Source: Aquibium microcysteis | GTDB lineage: Bacteria; Pseudomonadota; Alphaproteobacteria; Rhizobiales; Rhizobiaceae | Length of the DNA stretch: 64,000 nucleotides | Direction of reading: 5' to 3' | Assembly (NCBI RefSeq): GCF_014495845.1 | Contig: NZ_CP061080.1 | Span: 2,097,001 to 2,161,000 of the forward strand | Shown: in pieces, positions 41,995-52,017 of the stretch | Position numbering within the stretch: position 1 is the stretch's first letter | Layout: the number at the start of each line of letters is the position of its first letter | Position numbers and translations under genes: made by a program | Notes under the pieces: model-generated | Seen by the model: the letters and a program-made list of their open reading frames with translations, nothing else | Databases searched by the model: none | What the model was told of the DNA's origin: nothing

Positions 41995-43191
41995 TCAGTA
42001 TGTCTCCACATGGTAGCGTCCCGAATGGCGCATGCCGTCGCGGATCGTCCGCCAGTTCAGCCCTGCCCCGCGCGCGATATCCTCGAAGGCGCTCTCGACG
42101 CCGATCTCCATCGCCTTCAGCCCGCAGACATAGACATGGGTGTTTTCCGAGGCGATCAGCGCGGCGATCCTGTCCTTCTCGGCGCGCATGCGGTCCTGGA
42201 CATATTCCTTCGGCCGACCCTCGACGCGACTGAACACGAGGTGCTTGGCGAGCAGTGCATCCGGCACCTTCTTCAGCGGCCCGAAATAGGGCAGCGACTC
42301 GGGCGTGCGCGCGCCGAAGATCAGCGTCATCCCGCCCGAGGGGCCGGCGAGCGCCCGCTGGCGGCGCATGGTGAAGCCGCGGAACGGCGCCGAGCCGGTC
42401 CCGGTGCAGATCATCAGGATGTTGGCCTGCGGGTCGTTCGGCATCAGGAAGGTCGAGCCGAAGGGACCGGTCAGCCGCACCTGGTCGCCGCGCGCGAGGT
42501 CGCAGACATAGTTGGAGGCGAGCCCCCCCGGCTCGCGTTTGACCGTGAGCGAGAGGTTGTTGGTGTTCGGCCGCTCGCCATCGCGCGGCGAAGAGACCGA
42601 ATAGAGCCGCATGCGGTGCGGCCGGCCCTGCGCGCCGAGCCCAGGCGGCGCGATGCCGACGCTCTGGCCCTCCAGCACCGGAAACGGCGTGGAACCGAGG
42701 TCGAGGATGATGTGGCGGACGTCGGCATCGGCGGTCTCGGCGGTCAGGCGGTAGTTGCCCTGAACGGTCGCGATGGCCGGGTTGGCGTTGGTGAACAGGT
42801 TGACGCTCGGCTTCGACGCCGAGGCCGGCGCCTTCGCCGCACCGCCGGCGCCCTTGTGCGCCTCCGCGAGCAGCGCCGCGACCTCGTCGTCGAAGGCCTC
42901 GATCGTGCCCGACGTTCCCTCGCCTGCTGCCGGCAGGTCCTCCTGCTCGGGCAGTTCCATCCAGGACAGCTGCTCCTCGAGCGAATAGGGCGTCGCCACC
43001 ACGCGCCAGTTGTCGATCGAGCCGGTCGGGCACGGCGCGATGCAGTTCATGCAGAAATTGCACAGCGACGCGTCGACCACGACGTTGTTCTCGTCATGGG
43101 TGATGGCATCGACCGGGCATGCCTCCTCGCAGGTGTGGCAGCGGATGCAGATTTCCGGATCGATCAGGTGCTGCTTGACGGGTGCGTTCAT
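41995..43191 (-). CDS. boxA: Benzoyl-CoA 2,3-epoxidase, reductase subunit BoxA
   Basis: A 398-residue NADPH-dependent reductase that supplies electrons to BoxB. The N-terminus has two 4Fe-4S ferredoxin motifs, CIRCHTCEEACPVDAI near residues 16-31 and CNFCMNCIAPCPTGSI near 44-59. A linker (60-135) leads to a ferredoxin-NADP reductase module with RMRLYSVSSPRDGERP (FAD), LMICTGTGSAPFRGFTMRR near 240-258 (NADPH) and the C-terminal aromatic VETY. The start MNAPVKQHLIDPEICIRC is canonical. boxB lies upstream, separated by 293 bp holding a repeat pair; boxR follows. Confidence 0.96.
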   Translation of the reverse strand: MNAPVKQHLIDPEICIRCHTCEEACPVDAITHDENNVVVDASLCNFCMNCIAPCPTGSIDNWRVVATPYSLEEQLSWMELPEQEDLPAAGEGTSGTIEAFDDEVAALLAEAHKGAGGAAKAPASASKPSVNLFTNANPAIATVQGNYRLTAETADADVRHIILDLGSTPFPVLEGQSVGIAPPGLGAQGRPHRMRLYSVSSPRDGERPNTNNLSLTVKREPGGLASNYVCDLARGDQVRLTGPFGSTFLMPNDPQANILMICTGTGSAPFRGFTMRRQRALAGPSGGMTLIFGARTPESLPYFGPLKKVPDALLAKHLVFSRVEGRPKEYVQDRMRAEKDRIAALIASENTHVYVCGLKAMEIGVESAFEDIARGAGLNWRTIRDGMRHSGRYHVETY

Positions 43192-43335
43192 GGAACTGGC
43201 TCGTGTTGGTCGATGGCGGCGGTCGGCAGGCGCGGATGCGGGGGCTGGCTTCCCCGTCCGCCGCCGGTCGGGCCCCGCCCCCTCATGCGGAGGTCGGGGG
43301 GGCTACCCCACCCTTCGTGCGGCGGGGCGGGCGAT

Positions 43336-43373
43336 ACCCCCACCCCTTACCCCTCCCCTCAAGGGGGAGGGGG
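43336..43373 (+). repeat. Repeat family U, left arm in boxB-boxA gap
   Basis: ACCCCCACCCCTTACCCCTC onward to AAGGGGGAGGGGG. Inverse of 43390-43425 with a 16-bp spacer (ACGTGAGACGTTGGCG). The G-rich ends face inward, opposite to the DUF559 cassettes. Confidence 0.9.
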
Positions 43374-43389
43374 ACGTGAGACGTTGGCG

Positions 43390-43425
43390 CCCCCTCCCCC
43401 TTGAGGGGAGGGTAAGGGTGGGGGT
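43390..43425 (-). repeat. Repeat family U, right arm in boxB-boxA gap
   Basis: CCCCCTCCCCCTTGAGGGGA onward to GGGTGGGGGT. With the left arm it can form a ~37-bp stem with a short loop in the box mRNA. Confidence 0.9.
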
Positions 43426-43484
43426 GGGCGCTGGCCTCATCGGAAAAGGACGGGATCCCGCCGATCTGCGCGAAATCCCCTCCC

Positions 43485-44936
<1,452 letters not shown>

Positions 44937-44980
44937 GGGGTGGGTCCTCCGGGGGTGGGCGGGTGGTGCAAGGGTTGCGC

Positions 44981-45078
44981 GGCAGTCGGCAGTGGGCAGT
45001 CGGCAGTCGGTTCAGAAGAGGCGCGGCGGCGGCGCGGCGATCAGTGTTTTCCCGACTGCCTACTGCCGACTGCCCACT
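44981..45078. repeat. Inverted repeat between boxC and boxB (CAGTCGGCAGT type)
   Basis: GGCAGTCGGCAGTGGGCAGT at 44981-45000 continues to 45010, and the inverse CGACTGCCTACTGCCGACTG begins at 45052. The arms are ~27 bp, the spacer ~42 bp. The left arm is itself built of tandem CAGTCGG/CAGTGGG words. It occupies the boxC-boxB gap and would form a hairpin in the mRNA. Confidence 0.8.
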
Positions 45079-45085
45079 CCCTCCC

Positions 45086-46747
45086 CTACACCCGCTTCAT
45101 GTCATACTCTCCCCGCACTCCGGTGCCGTAGCGCTTGAGCGCTCCGGTCTCGCCGACCGCGTTGGGGCGCTGGAAGATCCAGTTCTGCCAGGCGGTGAGG
45201 CGGCCGAAGATGCGGGTTTCCATGGTTTCGGGGCCGGCGAAGCGGAGGTTGGCCTCCATGCCGGTCATGGCGTCGGGCGAGAAGGAGGCGCGTTCCTCCA
45301 GGAAGATGCGCACCTCGTCCTCCCAGTCGATGTCGTCGAAGCAGAAGGTGACGAGGCCCAGTTCGTTGGCGTCGAAGGCCTCCAGCGCCTCGCCGATGCG
45401 CGCCTTCGCCTCGTCGACCTTCCCCGGCGCGCCGAGGAAGCGGGTCTGCAGGCGGGTCAGGTCGTTCGACATCGGGTAGAGACCGAAATTGCCCTCTGTC
45501 AGCGTGATCGTCGCGACCGGGCGGTTGTCGCCCTCGAAATCGCCCTCGGCCATGTAGGACCGGTCGACGGCAAAGAGCAGTTCGGCCAGCATGCCCGCAA
45601 AGCACGAGCCCGGCTCGACCAGCGCCACCAGCGAGCGCGAGGTGAGGTCGACGCGCTTCAGGACGCGCTTCCAGTAGAGCAGGATCTCGCCGGCCAGCCA
45701 GTCCGACCGGTTGGCGATGAGGAAGGCCTCCTGCGCGGCGACGAGCACCGGATCGCCCTGCGCGCGGAAGACCAGCACGCCGATCTCGAGCTCGTTGTTC
45801 CTGAGATGCAGGATCGCGTCGTCGAGCTCGCGCGCCACGCGCAGAGTCCAGGCCGAAGCGCCCTGCGCGTGGAGCGCTTCGACGCTGTCGGGACCGGCAT
45901 CCTTCGGACCGTGCACGGTGATCCGTCCGACGCGCTTGGCGCGGTCGATCTCGACCTCGACGCTCGAATAGGTCACCGAGCCGTCCTCGCCGAAGCGGCG
46001 GTCGAGCGGGGTGAGCGCGATGCCGGTCGCGCCCGCCGGGCGGTTCGACTTCGCCGCGAATTCGCGGGCGCGCTGCGCCACGAGCTCGTCGAACTTCGTG
46101 TTCGGCACGACGTCGTCGACGAGGTTCCAGTCCTTGGCGCGCTTGCCCTTGATGCCCTCCTCGATGGAACAGAACACGTCGGCATGGTCGCGCCGCACCT
46201 TGCGCTTGTCGGTGACGCGGGTGAGGCCGCCGGTACCGGGCAGCACCGCGAGCAGCGGCACCTCGGGCAGCGCCACCGAGGACGAACCGTCGTCGGTGAG
46301 GATGATGTGGTCGCAGGCGAGCGCGAGTTCGTAGCCGCCGCCGGCGCAGGCGCCGCGCACCGCCGCGATGTAGGACTGGCCCGATTCGGCGCCCGCCGCC
46401 TCGAAGGTGTTGCGGGTCTCGTTGGTGAACTTGCAGAAATTGACCTTGTGGGCGTGGGTGGCGCCGCCCAGCATGCGGATGTTGGCGCCGGCGCAGAACA
46501 CGCGCTCCTTGCCCGACTGCAGCACGACCGCCTTCACCTCGGGATGCTCGAAGCGCATCCGCTGGACGATGTCGGCGAGCTCGATGTCGACGCCGAGATC
46601 GTAGGAATTGAGCTTGAGTTCATAGCCCTCGAAGAGGCCGCCGGTCTCGTCGACGTCCATCATCAGATGGGCGACCTCGCCCTCGTAGCGGATCTTCCAG
46701 TGCCGGTACTTCGACGGGTCGGTCTGGAAATCGATTACCTTGGCCAC
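45086..46747 (-). CDS. boxC: 2,3-epoxybenzoyl-CoA dihydrolase BoxC
   Basis: A 553-residue enzyme of the enoyl-CoA hydratase superfamily that opens the epoxide ring with two waters and releases formate. The crotonase core shows CAGANIRMLGGATHAHKVNF near residues 85-104 and the oxyanion block GACAGGGYELALACDHIILT near 132-151; a second, more divergent crotonase-like half follows. I take the GTG at 46747 (VAKVIDFQTDPSKYRHWKI) as start because GGGAG lies 8 bp before it. An in-frame ATG at 46780 lies inside a BoxR operator and would leave no leader. Two operators precede the gene. Confidence 0.95.
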   Translation of the reverse strand: MAKVIDFQTDPSKYRHWKIRYEGEVAHLMMDVDETGGLFEGYELKLNSYDLGVDIELADIVQRMRFEHPEVKAVVLQSGKERVFCAGANIRMLGGATHAHKVNFCKFTNETRNTFEAAGAESGQSYIAAVRGACAGGGYELALACDHIILTDDGSSSVALPEVPLLAVLPGTGGLTRVTDKRKVRRDHADVFCSIEEGIKGKRAKDWNLVDDVVPNTKFDELVAQRAREFAAKSNRPAGATGIALTPLDRRFGEDGSVTYSSVEVEIDRAKRVGRITVHGPKDAGPDSVEALHAQGASAWTLRVARELDDAILHLRNNELEIGVLVFRAQGDPVLVAAQEAFLIANRSDWLAGEILLYWKRVLKRVDLTSRSLVALVEPGSCFAGMLAELLFAVDRSYMAEGDFEGDNRPVATITLTEGNFGLYPMSNDLTRLQTRFLGAPGKVDEAKARIGEALEAFDANELGLVTFCFDDIDWEDEVRIFLEERASFSPDAMTGMEANLRFAGPETMETRIFGRLTAWQNWIFQRPNAVGETGALKRYGTGVRGEYDMKRV

Positions 46748-46775
46748 ATCCAACTCCCTGGGGTCTCGACAGGAA

Positions 46776-46789
46776 TGCATCCTAGTGCA
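46776..46789. promoter_or_regulatory. BoxR operator proximal to boxC
   Basis: TGCATCCTAGTGCA has the TGCA-N6-TGCA form. It lies 29 bp upstream of the boxC GTG. A possible -35 TTGAGA precedes it on the minus strand, so bound BoxR would cover the -10/start region. Its centre is 94 bp from that of the distal site, about nine helical turns. Confidence 0.75.
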
Positions 46790-46869
46790 CTATGCTGCCG
46801 TTTCCTAGTCTCAATTGTCGCCTTAACGGCGATTTCACGCAGATTCGGCGCATATGTGCGGAACTTGTA

Positions 46870-46883
46870 TGCATTATAATGCA
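46870..46883. promoter_or_regulatory. BoxR operator distal to boxC
   Basis: TGCATTATAATGCA, identical to the boxR site. It overlaps the last codons and the TAA stop (46874-46876) of the DUF309 gene. A further TGCA follows at 46891 with a 7-bp spacer. Confidence 0.8.
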
Positions 46884-47410
46884 CTATCTGTGCATCGAAG
46901 CTGAGGTCGATGCGACAGCAGCGGGGCGAGGCCGTCGCCCTGCCAGGCTTCGATTCGCAGCGCATAGCCGCAGGCGGCCGCGAGCACGGTGCCCGGGGCC
47001 ACGCCCATCAGCGGCGCCGAACCGGCCTCGGCGAGCCGCAGCCCGGCATCGCGCACCAGCCGCAGCGCCGCGCGCTTGCGCTCCATCCTGATCTTCAGGC
47101 AGGCATTGGCGAGCTGGATCAGCCCCTGGACGAGATGACGCTCGGCGCTGTTGGGCGCAGCCCCCATCCAGACCGGCTCCCAGACCTCGTGCGCCTCCCA
47201 GAAGAAGCCGCCTCCATAGAGCCGGAAGCCGTAGAGCCACGCCTCGTTGGCCCGCCAGGCGGCGGGATCGGTGCGCGCCGGCGCGCGGTCGGCGACACTG
47301 ATGAACAGCCCCTCCTCCGGCCGCGGGTCGCGGCCGGGCACGAAGGCCTGCGCGGGCAGCGGCCAGGCGGCGACCGCCGCCGGCGGGTGCGGCCGCAGCG
47401 GCGCCGTCAT
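46874..47410 (-). CDS. DUF309-domain protein
   Basis: A 178-residue protein with the DUF309 helical core near residues 70-135: YGGGFFWEAHEVWEPVWMGA, then ERHLVQGLIQLANACLKIRM. The family is widespread and its function is not known to me. The ATG at 47410 overlaps the TGA of the alpha/beta hydrolase upstream (ATGA), so the two are translated together in the ligase-hydrolase-DUF309 run. Its 3' end carries the distal BoxR operator for boxC. Place in the cluster suggests an accessory role in aromatic-CoA use, but nothing in the sequence says what. Confidence 0.82.
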   Translation of the reverse strand: MTAPLRPHPPAAVAAWPLPAQAFVPGRDPRPEEGLFISVADRAPARTDPAAWRANEAWLYGFRLYGGGFFWEAHEVWEPVWMGAAPNSAERHLVQGLIQLANACLKIRMERKRAALRLVRDAGLRLAEAGSAPLMGVAPGTVLAAACGYALRIEAWQGDGLAPLLSHRPQLRCTDSAL

Positions 47411-48222
47411 GCCGCCTCGGCCTTCGCCGCCTCGATGCGGTCGAGCCGCTCCAGATAGTCGACGACAAGCGCCAGCGTCTTCTCCGGCTGCTCGACATGA
47501 GGCGCGTGGCCGCAGGAGTCGAGCATGGCGACGTCGACCGGATTGTAGCTCTGCGTCTCCAGCGCGGTGATCTGGGCGCGCGTGCCGTACTGGTCGTCGA
47601 CGCCCTGGATCGCCAGCACCGGCACGCGGATGTAGGCGATGACCTCTTCGATGTTCCAGCTCTTGAAGGCCGGGTCGAGCCAGGCGTCGTTCCAGCCGCG
47701 GAAGGCATTGTCGACGTCGGCATGATACTTGCCGAGTCGCGCCCGCAGATCGCCGGTCTCGTAGACCTCGCGCGCCCTGGCGATCGCGGCGAGGCCCAGC
47801 GCCTCGGTGAAGAAGTGCGGCGCCATCAGGACGAGGCCGCGCACGCGGTGGTCCTGCACCGAGCCGCCATGGATCGCCGCGATCGAGGCGCCGTCGGAAT
47901 GGCCGACGAGCACGCCCTGCCGGAAACCGATCGCGTCGAGCACCTTGGGCAGCACGTCCAGCGCCTCGCGCGTCATGTAGTCGAGCGGACGCGGCAGGAC
48001 GGCCGGGGCAGACTGGCCATAGCCGCGGCGGGAATAGGCGAAGACGCCGTAGCGCGTGGCGCGGGCGAGCTTCTCGGGAAAATCCCGCCACAGCGCAGCG
48101 CAGCCGAGCCCTTCATGCAGCAGAACGACGGTCGGTGCCGCGTCAGGCGCCGGGCCGAAACAGCGTCCCTCCAGCGTCACACCGTCGATGTCGAGCGTCA
48201 GGCCTTGGCCGTCTGTCCACAT
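47407..48222 (-). CDS. Alpha/beta hydrolase of the benzoate cluster
   Basis: A 271-residue alpha/beta hydrolase. The oxyanion region is VVLLHEGLGCAALWRDFPEK near residues 32-51 (HEG replacing the common HGxPG), the nucleophile elbow GHSDGASIA has Ser near 107, and the catalytic His is in DSCGHAPHVEQPE near 239-251, with an acid in QGVDDQYG near 214. It could cut a CoA thioester or ring-opened intermediate as a salvage or proofreading enzyme; this is inference. It begins 4 bp from the ligase stop and overlaps the DUF309 start. Confidence 0.85.
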   Translation of the reverse strand: MWTDGQGLTLDIDGVTLEGRCFGPAPDAAPTVVLLHEGLGCAALWRDFPEKLARATRYGVFAYSRRGYGQSAPAVLPRPLDYMTREALDVLPKVLDAIGFRQGVLVGHSDGASIAAIHGGSVQDHRVRGLVLMAPHFFTEALGLAAIARAREVYETGDLRARLGKYHADVDNAFRGWNDAWLDPAFKSWNIEEVIAYIRVPVLAIQGVDDQYGTRAQITALETQSYNPVDVAMLDSCGHAPHVEQPEKTLALVVDYLERLDRIEAAKAEAA

Positions 48223-48226
48223 GGCG

Positions 48227-49771
48227 TCATGCTCCTTCCCTGAGCTTGAAGCGCTGGACCTTGCCGGTGGCCGTCTTCGGCAGGTCCGGCACGATCTCGA
48301 TCCAGCGCGGATATTTCCACGCGCCCACCTTGGCCTTGACCTGCTCCCTGAGCGTCTCGGCGAGGCCGTCGGGCGCATGGCCGTTCTTCAGCACCACGAA
48401 GGCGCGCGGTTTCTCGAGACCGGTCTCGTCCCGGTGGGCAACGACCGCAGCCTCCAGCACGTCGGGATGCGAGACCAGCGCCTGCTCGACCTCGAAGGGC
48501 GAAACCCAGATGCCCGAGACCTTGAACATGTCGTCGGTGCGGCCGCAGTAGACGAAGCGGCCGTCGGCGGTGCGCTCGTACTTGTCGCCGGTGCGCGTCC
48601 AGTGCCCCTCGAAGGTCGAACGGCTCTTGTCGCGCTGGTTCCAGTAGCCGTCGGCGGCCGAGGGGCCGTTGACCAGGAGTTCGCCGACCTCGCCTGCGCC
48701 GACCTCGCGGCCGGTCTCGTCGACGAGGCGCACCTGGTAGCCGGGCACGGCGACGCCCGACGTCCCGTAGACGATGGAGCCGGGCGCGTTGGACAGGAAG
48801 ATGTGCAGCATCTCGGTGGAGCCGACGCCGTCGATGATGTCGGTGCCGGTCTGCGCCTTCCAGCGGTTGCCGATCTCGGCCGGCAGCGCCTCGCCGGCCG
48901 ACACGCAAATCCGCAGCCGGTCGAGCCCGGGGGGCGCCTCCTTCGCCATGTGGGCGACCATGCCGGCATAGAGCGTCGGCACGCCGCAGAAGATCGTCGG
49001 CCGATGTTCGGCCATGGCGGCGAACATGTCGGCCGGCGTCGGGCGGCCGCGGAACAGCAGGGCCGTCGCGCCGGCGGCCATCGGGAAGGTCATGGCGTTG
49101 CCGAGCCCGTAGGCGAAGAACAGCTTGGCCGCCGACAGCACCGTGTCATCCTCGCGGATGCCGAGGACTTGCGCGCCGAACGTGTCCGCGGTGGCCTTCA
49201 GGCTCCCGTGGACGTGGCGGACACCCTTGGGCCGGCCGGTGGAGCCGGAGGAATAAAGCCAGAACGCGCATTCGTCGGCCTCGGCCGCCACCGTGCCGCC
49301 GGTGTCGCTCGCCGCCAGCTCGTCGGCGAAGCAGAGATGGTCGCCGGATTCGCCGCCGACGACGAAGACCGCCTTCAGGTGCTTCAGCCGCGGCAGCAGC
49401 GGCGCCACCGCCGGAAGCAGTTCCTTCGAAACGAACAGCGCGCGGGCGCGGCTGTCGTTCAGGATGATCTCGTAATAATCGGGCGACAGCAGCGTGTTGA
49501 GCGGCACCGGGATGACGCCCGCCTTCAGGCTGCCCCAGAAGATGACCGGGAACTCGATCTGGTCCAGCACGATCATCGCCGCGCGCGCCTCCGGCGCGAC
49601 GCCGTGGCGGCGGTAGAGATCGGCCATGCGACCCGCTTCGGTGGCGAGTTCGCCGTAGCGGATGCTGCGCCCGCCCGGCCCGCATTCCACGAAGGCAGGC
49701 TTGTCGCCGCGCCCCTCCCCGGCGTGGCGGTCGACGAAATGGGCCGCGGCATTGCCGTTCGCTGGGTTCAA
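48227..49771 (-). CDS. bclA: Benzoate-CoA ligase
   Basis: A 514-residue AMP-forming ligase that converts benzoate, ATP and CoA to benzoyl-CoA, the entry step of the box pathway. Motifs: the P-loop-like FWLYSSGSTGRPKGVRHVHG near residues 169-188, GVGSTEMLHIFLSN near 325-338, TGDKYERTADGRFVYCGRTD near 398-417 and the C-terminal Lys in LPKTATGKVQRFKLRE near 495-510. The N-terminal half has AYGLGNAMTFPMAAGAT, typical of the benzoate/4-hydroxybenzoate group. A BoxR-type site lies 128 bp upstream. It leads the ligase-hydrolase-DUF309 run. Confidence 0.93.
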   Translation of the reverse strand: MNPANGNAAAHFVDRHAGEGRGDKPAFVECGPGGRSIRYGELATEAGRMADLYRRHGVAPEARAAMIVLDQIEFPVIFWGSLKAGVIPVPLNTLLSPDYYEIILNDSRARALFVSKELLPAVAPLLPRLKHLKAVFVVGGESGDHLCFADELAASDTGGTVAAEADECAFWLYSSGSTGRPKGVRHVHGSLKATADTFGAQVLGIREDDTVLSAAKLFFAYGLGNAMTFPMAAGATALLFRGRPTPADMFAAMAEHRPTIFCGVPTLYAGMVAHMAKEAPPGLDRLRICVSAGEALPAEIGNRWKAQTGTDIIDGVGSTEMLHIFLSNAPGSIVYGTSGVAVPGYQVRLVDETGREVGAGEVGELLVNGPSAADGYWNQRDKSRSTFEGHWTRTGDKYERTADGRFVYCGRTDDMFKVSGIWVSPFEVEQALVSHPDVLEAAVVAHRDETGLEKPRAFVVLKNGHAPDGLAETLREQVKAKVGAWKYPRWIEIVPDLPKTATGKVQRFKLREGA

Positions 49772-50190
49772 CTCATCCTCCCCGATGAAGCCTGTCCTTG
49801 CAGCCGCGCCCGGGCTCTCCTCCCCGGACGCGATGCGATATCATGCATCATGCGCGCGAGGCAGGCAAGCGGCTCGGCCGCGGAGGAATCGAATCTCGTG
49901 CATTTTTGTGCATCACCTTCGGCTGACCGATGCCACGATGCTACGCGCAGGGGCCTCGGCCACGGACGGTCGCGAGGGCCGCGCAACGAGCGCGCCTGTG
50001 CGTTCAGTGCGGAGGCGGATCGAGGTTCCTGGCGCGCGGTCCCATTCGAACGGTGATCTCGATCTTCTGGTCGAGCCGCGACAGGATCGCCATCAGCCGG
50101 TCGATCGTGAAGCGCCCACGGTCGCGCTGCCGCCGTGCGCGTCCGTTGAGCTGCCCCCCCGCCCGCCCTCCCGACTTGTCGAAGGCGGCC
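49772..50190. other. Divergent control region between bclA and dctB
   Basis: 419 bp with no convincing gene. It holds a BoxR-type palindrome at 49899-49912 and an unpaired TGCA word at 49844. Promoters for bclA (minus) and dctB (plus) should both be here. An open frame from 49930 joins the dctB frame but its first ~85 codons look non-coding. Confidence 0.6.
49899..49912. promoter_or_regulatory. BoxR operator upstream of bclA
   Basis: TGCATTTTTGTGCA, again TGCA-N6-TGCA, though the spacer is not symmetric. It is 128 bp from the bclA ATG and ~280 bp from dctB, so control of the ligase is more likely, with a long leader or an upstream promoter. Confidence 0.7.
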
Positions 50191-52017
50191 ATGCGCGATA
50201 CGCCTGACCGGATGAACGGCAGCGCGCTGCAGAGACGGTTCTGGCGGTTCGGCCTCGTGCTGGGGCTGCTGTCGCTCGTGCTGACGGTGGCGATCGTCTG
50301 GATGGCGCAGGAGGTGGCGGGGCGGCGCGCCGAGACGGAGCTGAAGGCGCGCGCCACCGAGGCTCTGGCGCTGCAGTCGGAAGCGCTGTCGGGACTGCTC
50401 GAGAAGTACCGCCTGCTGCCGCCGATCCTCGCCCGGCGGCGCGAGGTGATCGACGCCTTCGCGCTGCAGGAAAGCCCGCTGCGCGACGCGGACACCCGCC
50501 GCATGCTCGTCGAACTGACCGGCTTCTCCGGCGCACGCGAGGTGGCGCTGGTAAAGCCCGACGGTACCCTGATCGCCGCCGCCCGCGGTCTCGTCGACGC
50601 CGCGATCACGAGGTCGCCGGCGCTGCAGGAACCCGTGAGCCAGCGGCGGCTCGGCCGCGCGGCGGTGACGCTGACAGACGGCACGCGCACCTATGCCTTC
50701 GCGGCCAATGTCCGCCAGGGCGATACGGCACTCGGCATGATCGCCGTCTTCGTGCCTTTCGAACCGATCGAGGCGCAGTGGTCGCTGTCGTCGAACCCGA
50801 TCTTCGTCACCGGCGCGGACGACCGGGTGTTCCTGTCCAACCGCCGCGAATGGCGCCAGCGCGAATGGAGCAGCAACGACCTGACGGTAGGCGAGCCGCT
50901 GGCGCCTCTCTCGCCCGATCGCATCGGTCTGGTGCGCGGTCCGGCCGGCGCCCTCTGGATCGACGCCAACCGCGACATGCCGCTGCTGGGCTGGACGCTG
51001 CACGTGCTGGCCGATGCGCGACCGCTGGCGTCGGCACGTTGGAGCGCGGGTACGATCGCGGGTCTGGCGGTGGTCGTCCTGTCGGGCGGCGTTTTCCTGC
51101 TGCTGCGGCGGCGCCAGGCACTGCTCGGACGACAGCGCCGCGACCGGGCGCAGGCGATCCGGCTCGAACGTCAGGTGCGCGCCCGCACCGCCGAGCTGAC
51201 GGCGACCAACCGGCAACTGGCGAGCGAGATTGAGGAGCGTCGGCAGGCCGAGGATCGGCTGCGCGCCGCGCAGGCCGAACTGGTGCATGCCGCCAAGCTC
51301 GCCACCATCGGCCAGATGTCGGCAGCCTTGAGCCACGAGTACAACCAGCCGATCGCCGCCATCCGCACCTATGCCGACAATGCCGGCCAGTTCCTCGCCC
51401 GCAGCCGGCTCGACGCGGTGGGCGACGCGCTGACCCGCATCGCCGGCCTCGCCGACCGCATGGCGTCGCTGACGCGCACGCTGCTGACCTTCTCGCGCAA
51501 GCCGGACACCCGGCTGTCGCCGGTGGCGCTGAAGCTCGTCGCCGACGAGGCGGCGCTGCTGACTGCGCCGCGGGCGCGCAAGGCGGGCGTGGCGCTCGAC
51601 TTCGACGTCGAGCCGGACCTGATCCTCTCGACCGGCCGCGTGCGGCTCTCGCAGGTGCTGGTCAATCTGATCGGGAATGCCATCGACGCGCTGGAGGGCC
51701 CGGGCGGCGGCCTGCCCGAGGCCCGCATCCGTGTCGCGGCGCACCGCAACGGCGATCGCGCGGTGCTGACGGTCGCCGACAACGGGCCGGGCTTCGCCGA
51801 CGGCACCATCGAGCGCCTTTTCGAGCCCTTCTACACCACCAAGGAAGCCGGCGAAGGCCTCGGCCTCGGCCTCGCGATCGTCGAGCATCTGGTGCGCGAT
51901 CTCGGCGGCTCGATCCGCGCCGCGCAGAACCCGGATGGCGGCGCCTGCTTCACCATCGACCTGCCGCTGCACGGGGAGCGGTTGGAGGCTGCGGAAAAGG
52001 ACGGGGCCAGGCGATGA
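50191..52017 (+). CDS. dctB: Sensor histidine kinase, DctB type
   Basis: A 608-residue membrane kinase. Segment 1 is LVLGLLSLVLTVAIVWMA near residues 17-35 and segment 2 AGLAVVVLSGGVFLLL near 290-306; the ~250-residue periplasmic part between them is the DctB-like double-PAS sensor. A coiled coil (ERQVRARTAELTATNRQLAS) leads to the HisKA box ALSHEYNQPIAAIRTYADNA with phosphorylated His near 382, then N-box LVNLIGNAIDAL and G-boxes VADNGPGFADG and GEGLGLGLAIVEHL. ATG 50191 is chosen; ATG 50212 is possible. It overlaps dctD. The ligand is probably what the TRAP transporter downstream carries. Confidence 0.92.
   Translation: MRDTPDRMNGSALQRRFWRFGLVLGLLSLVLTVAIVWMAQEVAGRRAETELKARATEALALQSEALSGLLEKYRLLPPILARRREVIDAFALQESPLRDADTRRMLVELTGFSGAREVALVKPDGTLIAAARGLVDAAITRSPALQEPVSQRRLGRAAVTLTDGTRTYAFAANVRQGDTALGMIAVFVPFEPIEAQWSLSSNPIFVTGADDRVFLSNRREWRQREWSSNDLTVGEPLAPLSPDRIGLVRGPAGALWIDANRDMPLLGWTLHVLADARPLASARWSAGTIAGLAVVVLSGGVFLLLRRRQALLGRQRRDRAQAIRLERQVRARTAELTATNRQLASEIEERRQAEDRLRAAQAELVHAAKLATIGQMSAALSHEYNQPIAAIRTYADNAGQFLARSRLDAVGDALTRIAGLADRMASLTRTLLTFSRKPDTRLSPVALKLVADEAALLTAPRARKAGVALDFDVEPDLILSTGRVRLSQVLVNLIGNAIDALEGPGGGLPEARIRVAAHRNGDRAVLTVADNGPGFADGTIERLFEPFYTTKEAGEGLGLGLAIVEHLVRDLGGSIRAAQNPDGGACFTIDLPLHGERLEAAEKDGARR

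Larger units (their letters stand above)
43192..43484. other. boxB-boxA junction with inverted repeats
   Basis: 293 bp inside the box gene run. A family-U pair occupies 43336-43425. Another G/C-rich palindromic stretch (CATGCGGAGGTCGGGGGGGC onward) lies at ~43286-43325. I see no promoter or operator for boxA, so boxA is probably read from upstream through a strong hairpin. Confidence 0.65.

Noticed and set aside
46748..46780. boxC start at ATG 46780
   Set aside because: This ATG overlaps a BoxR operator and adds MHSCRDPRELD, unlike BoxC proteins; the GTG at 46747 has a good ribosome site.
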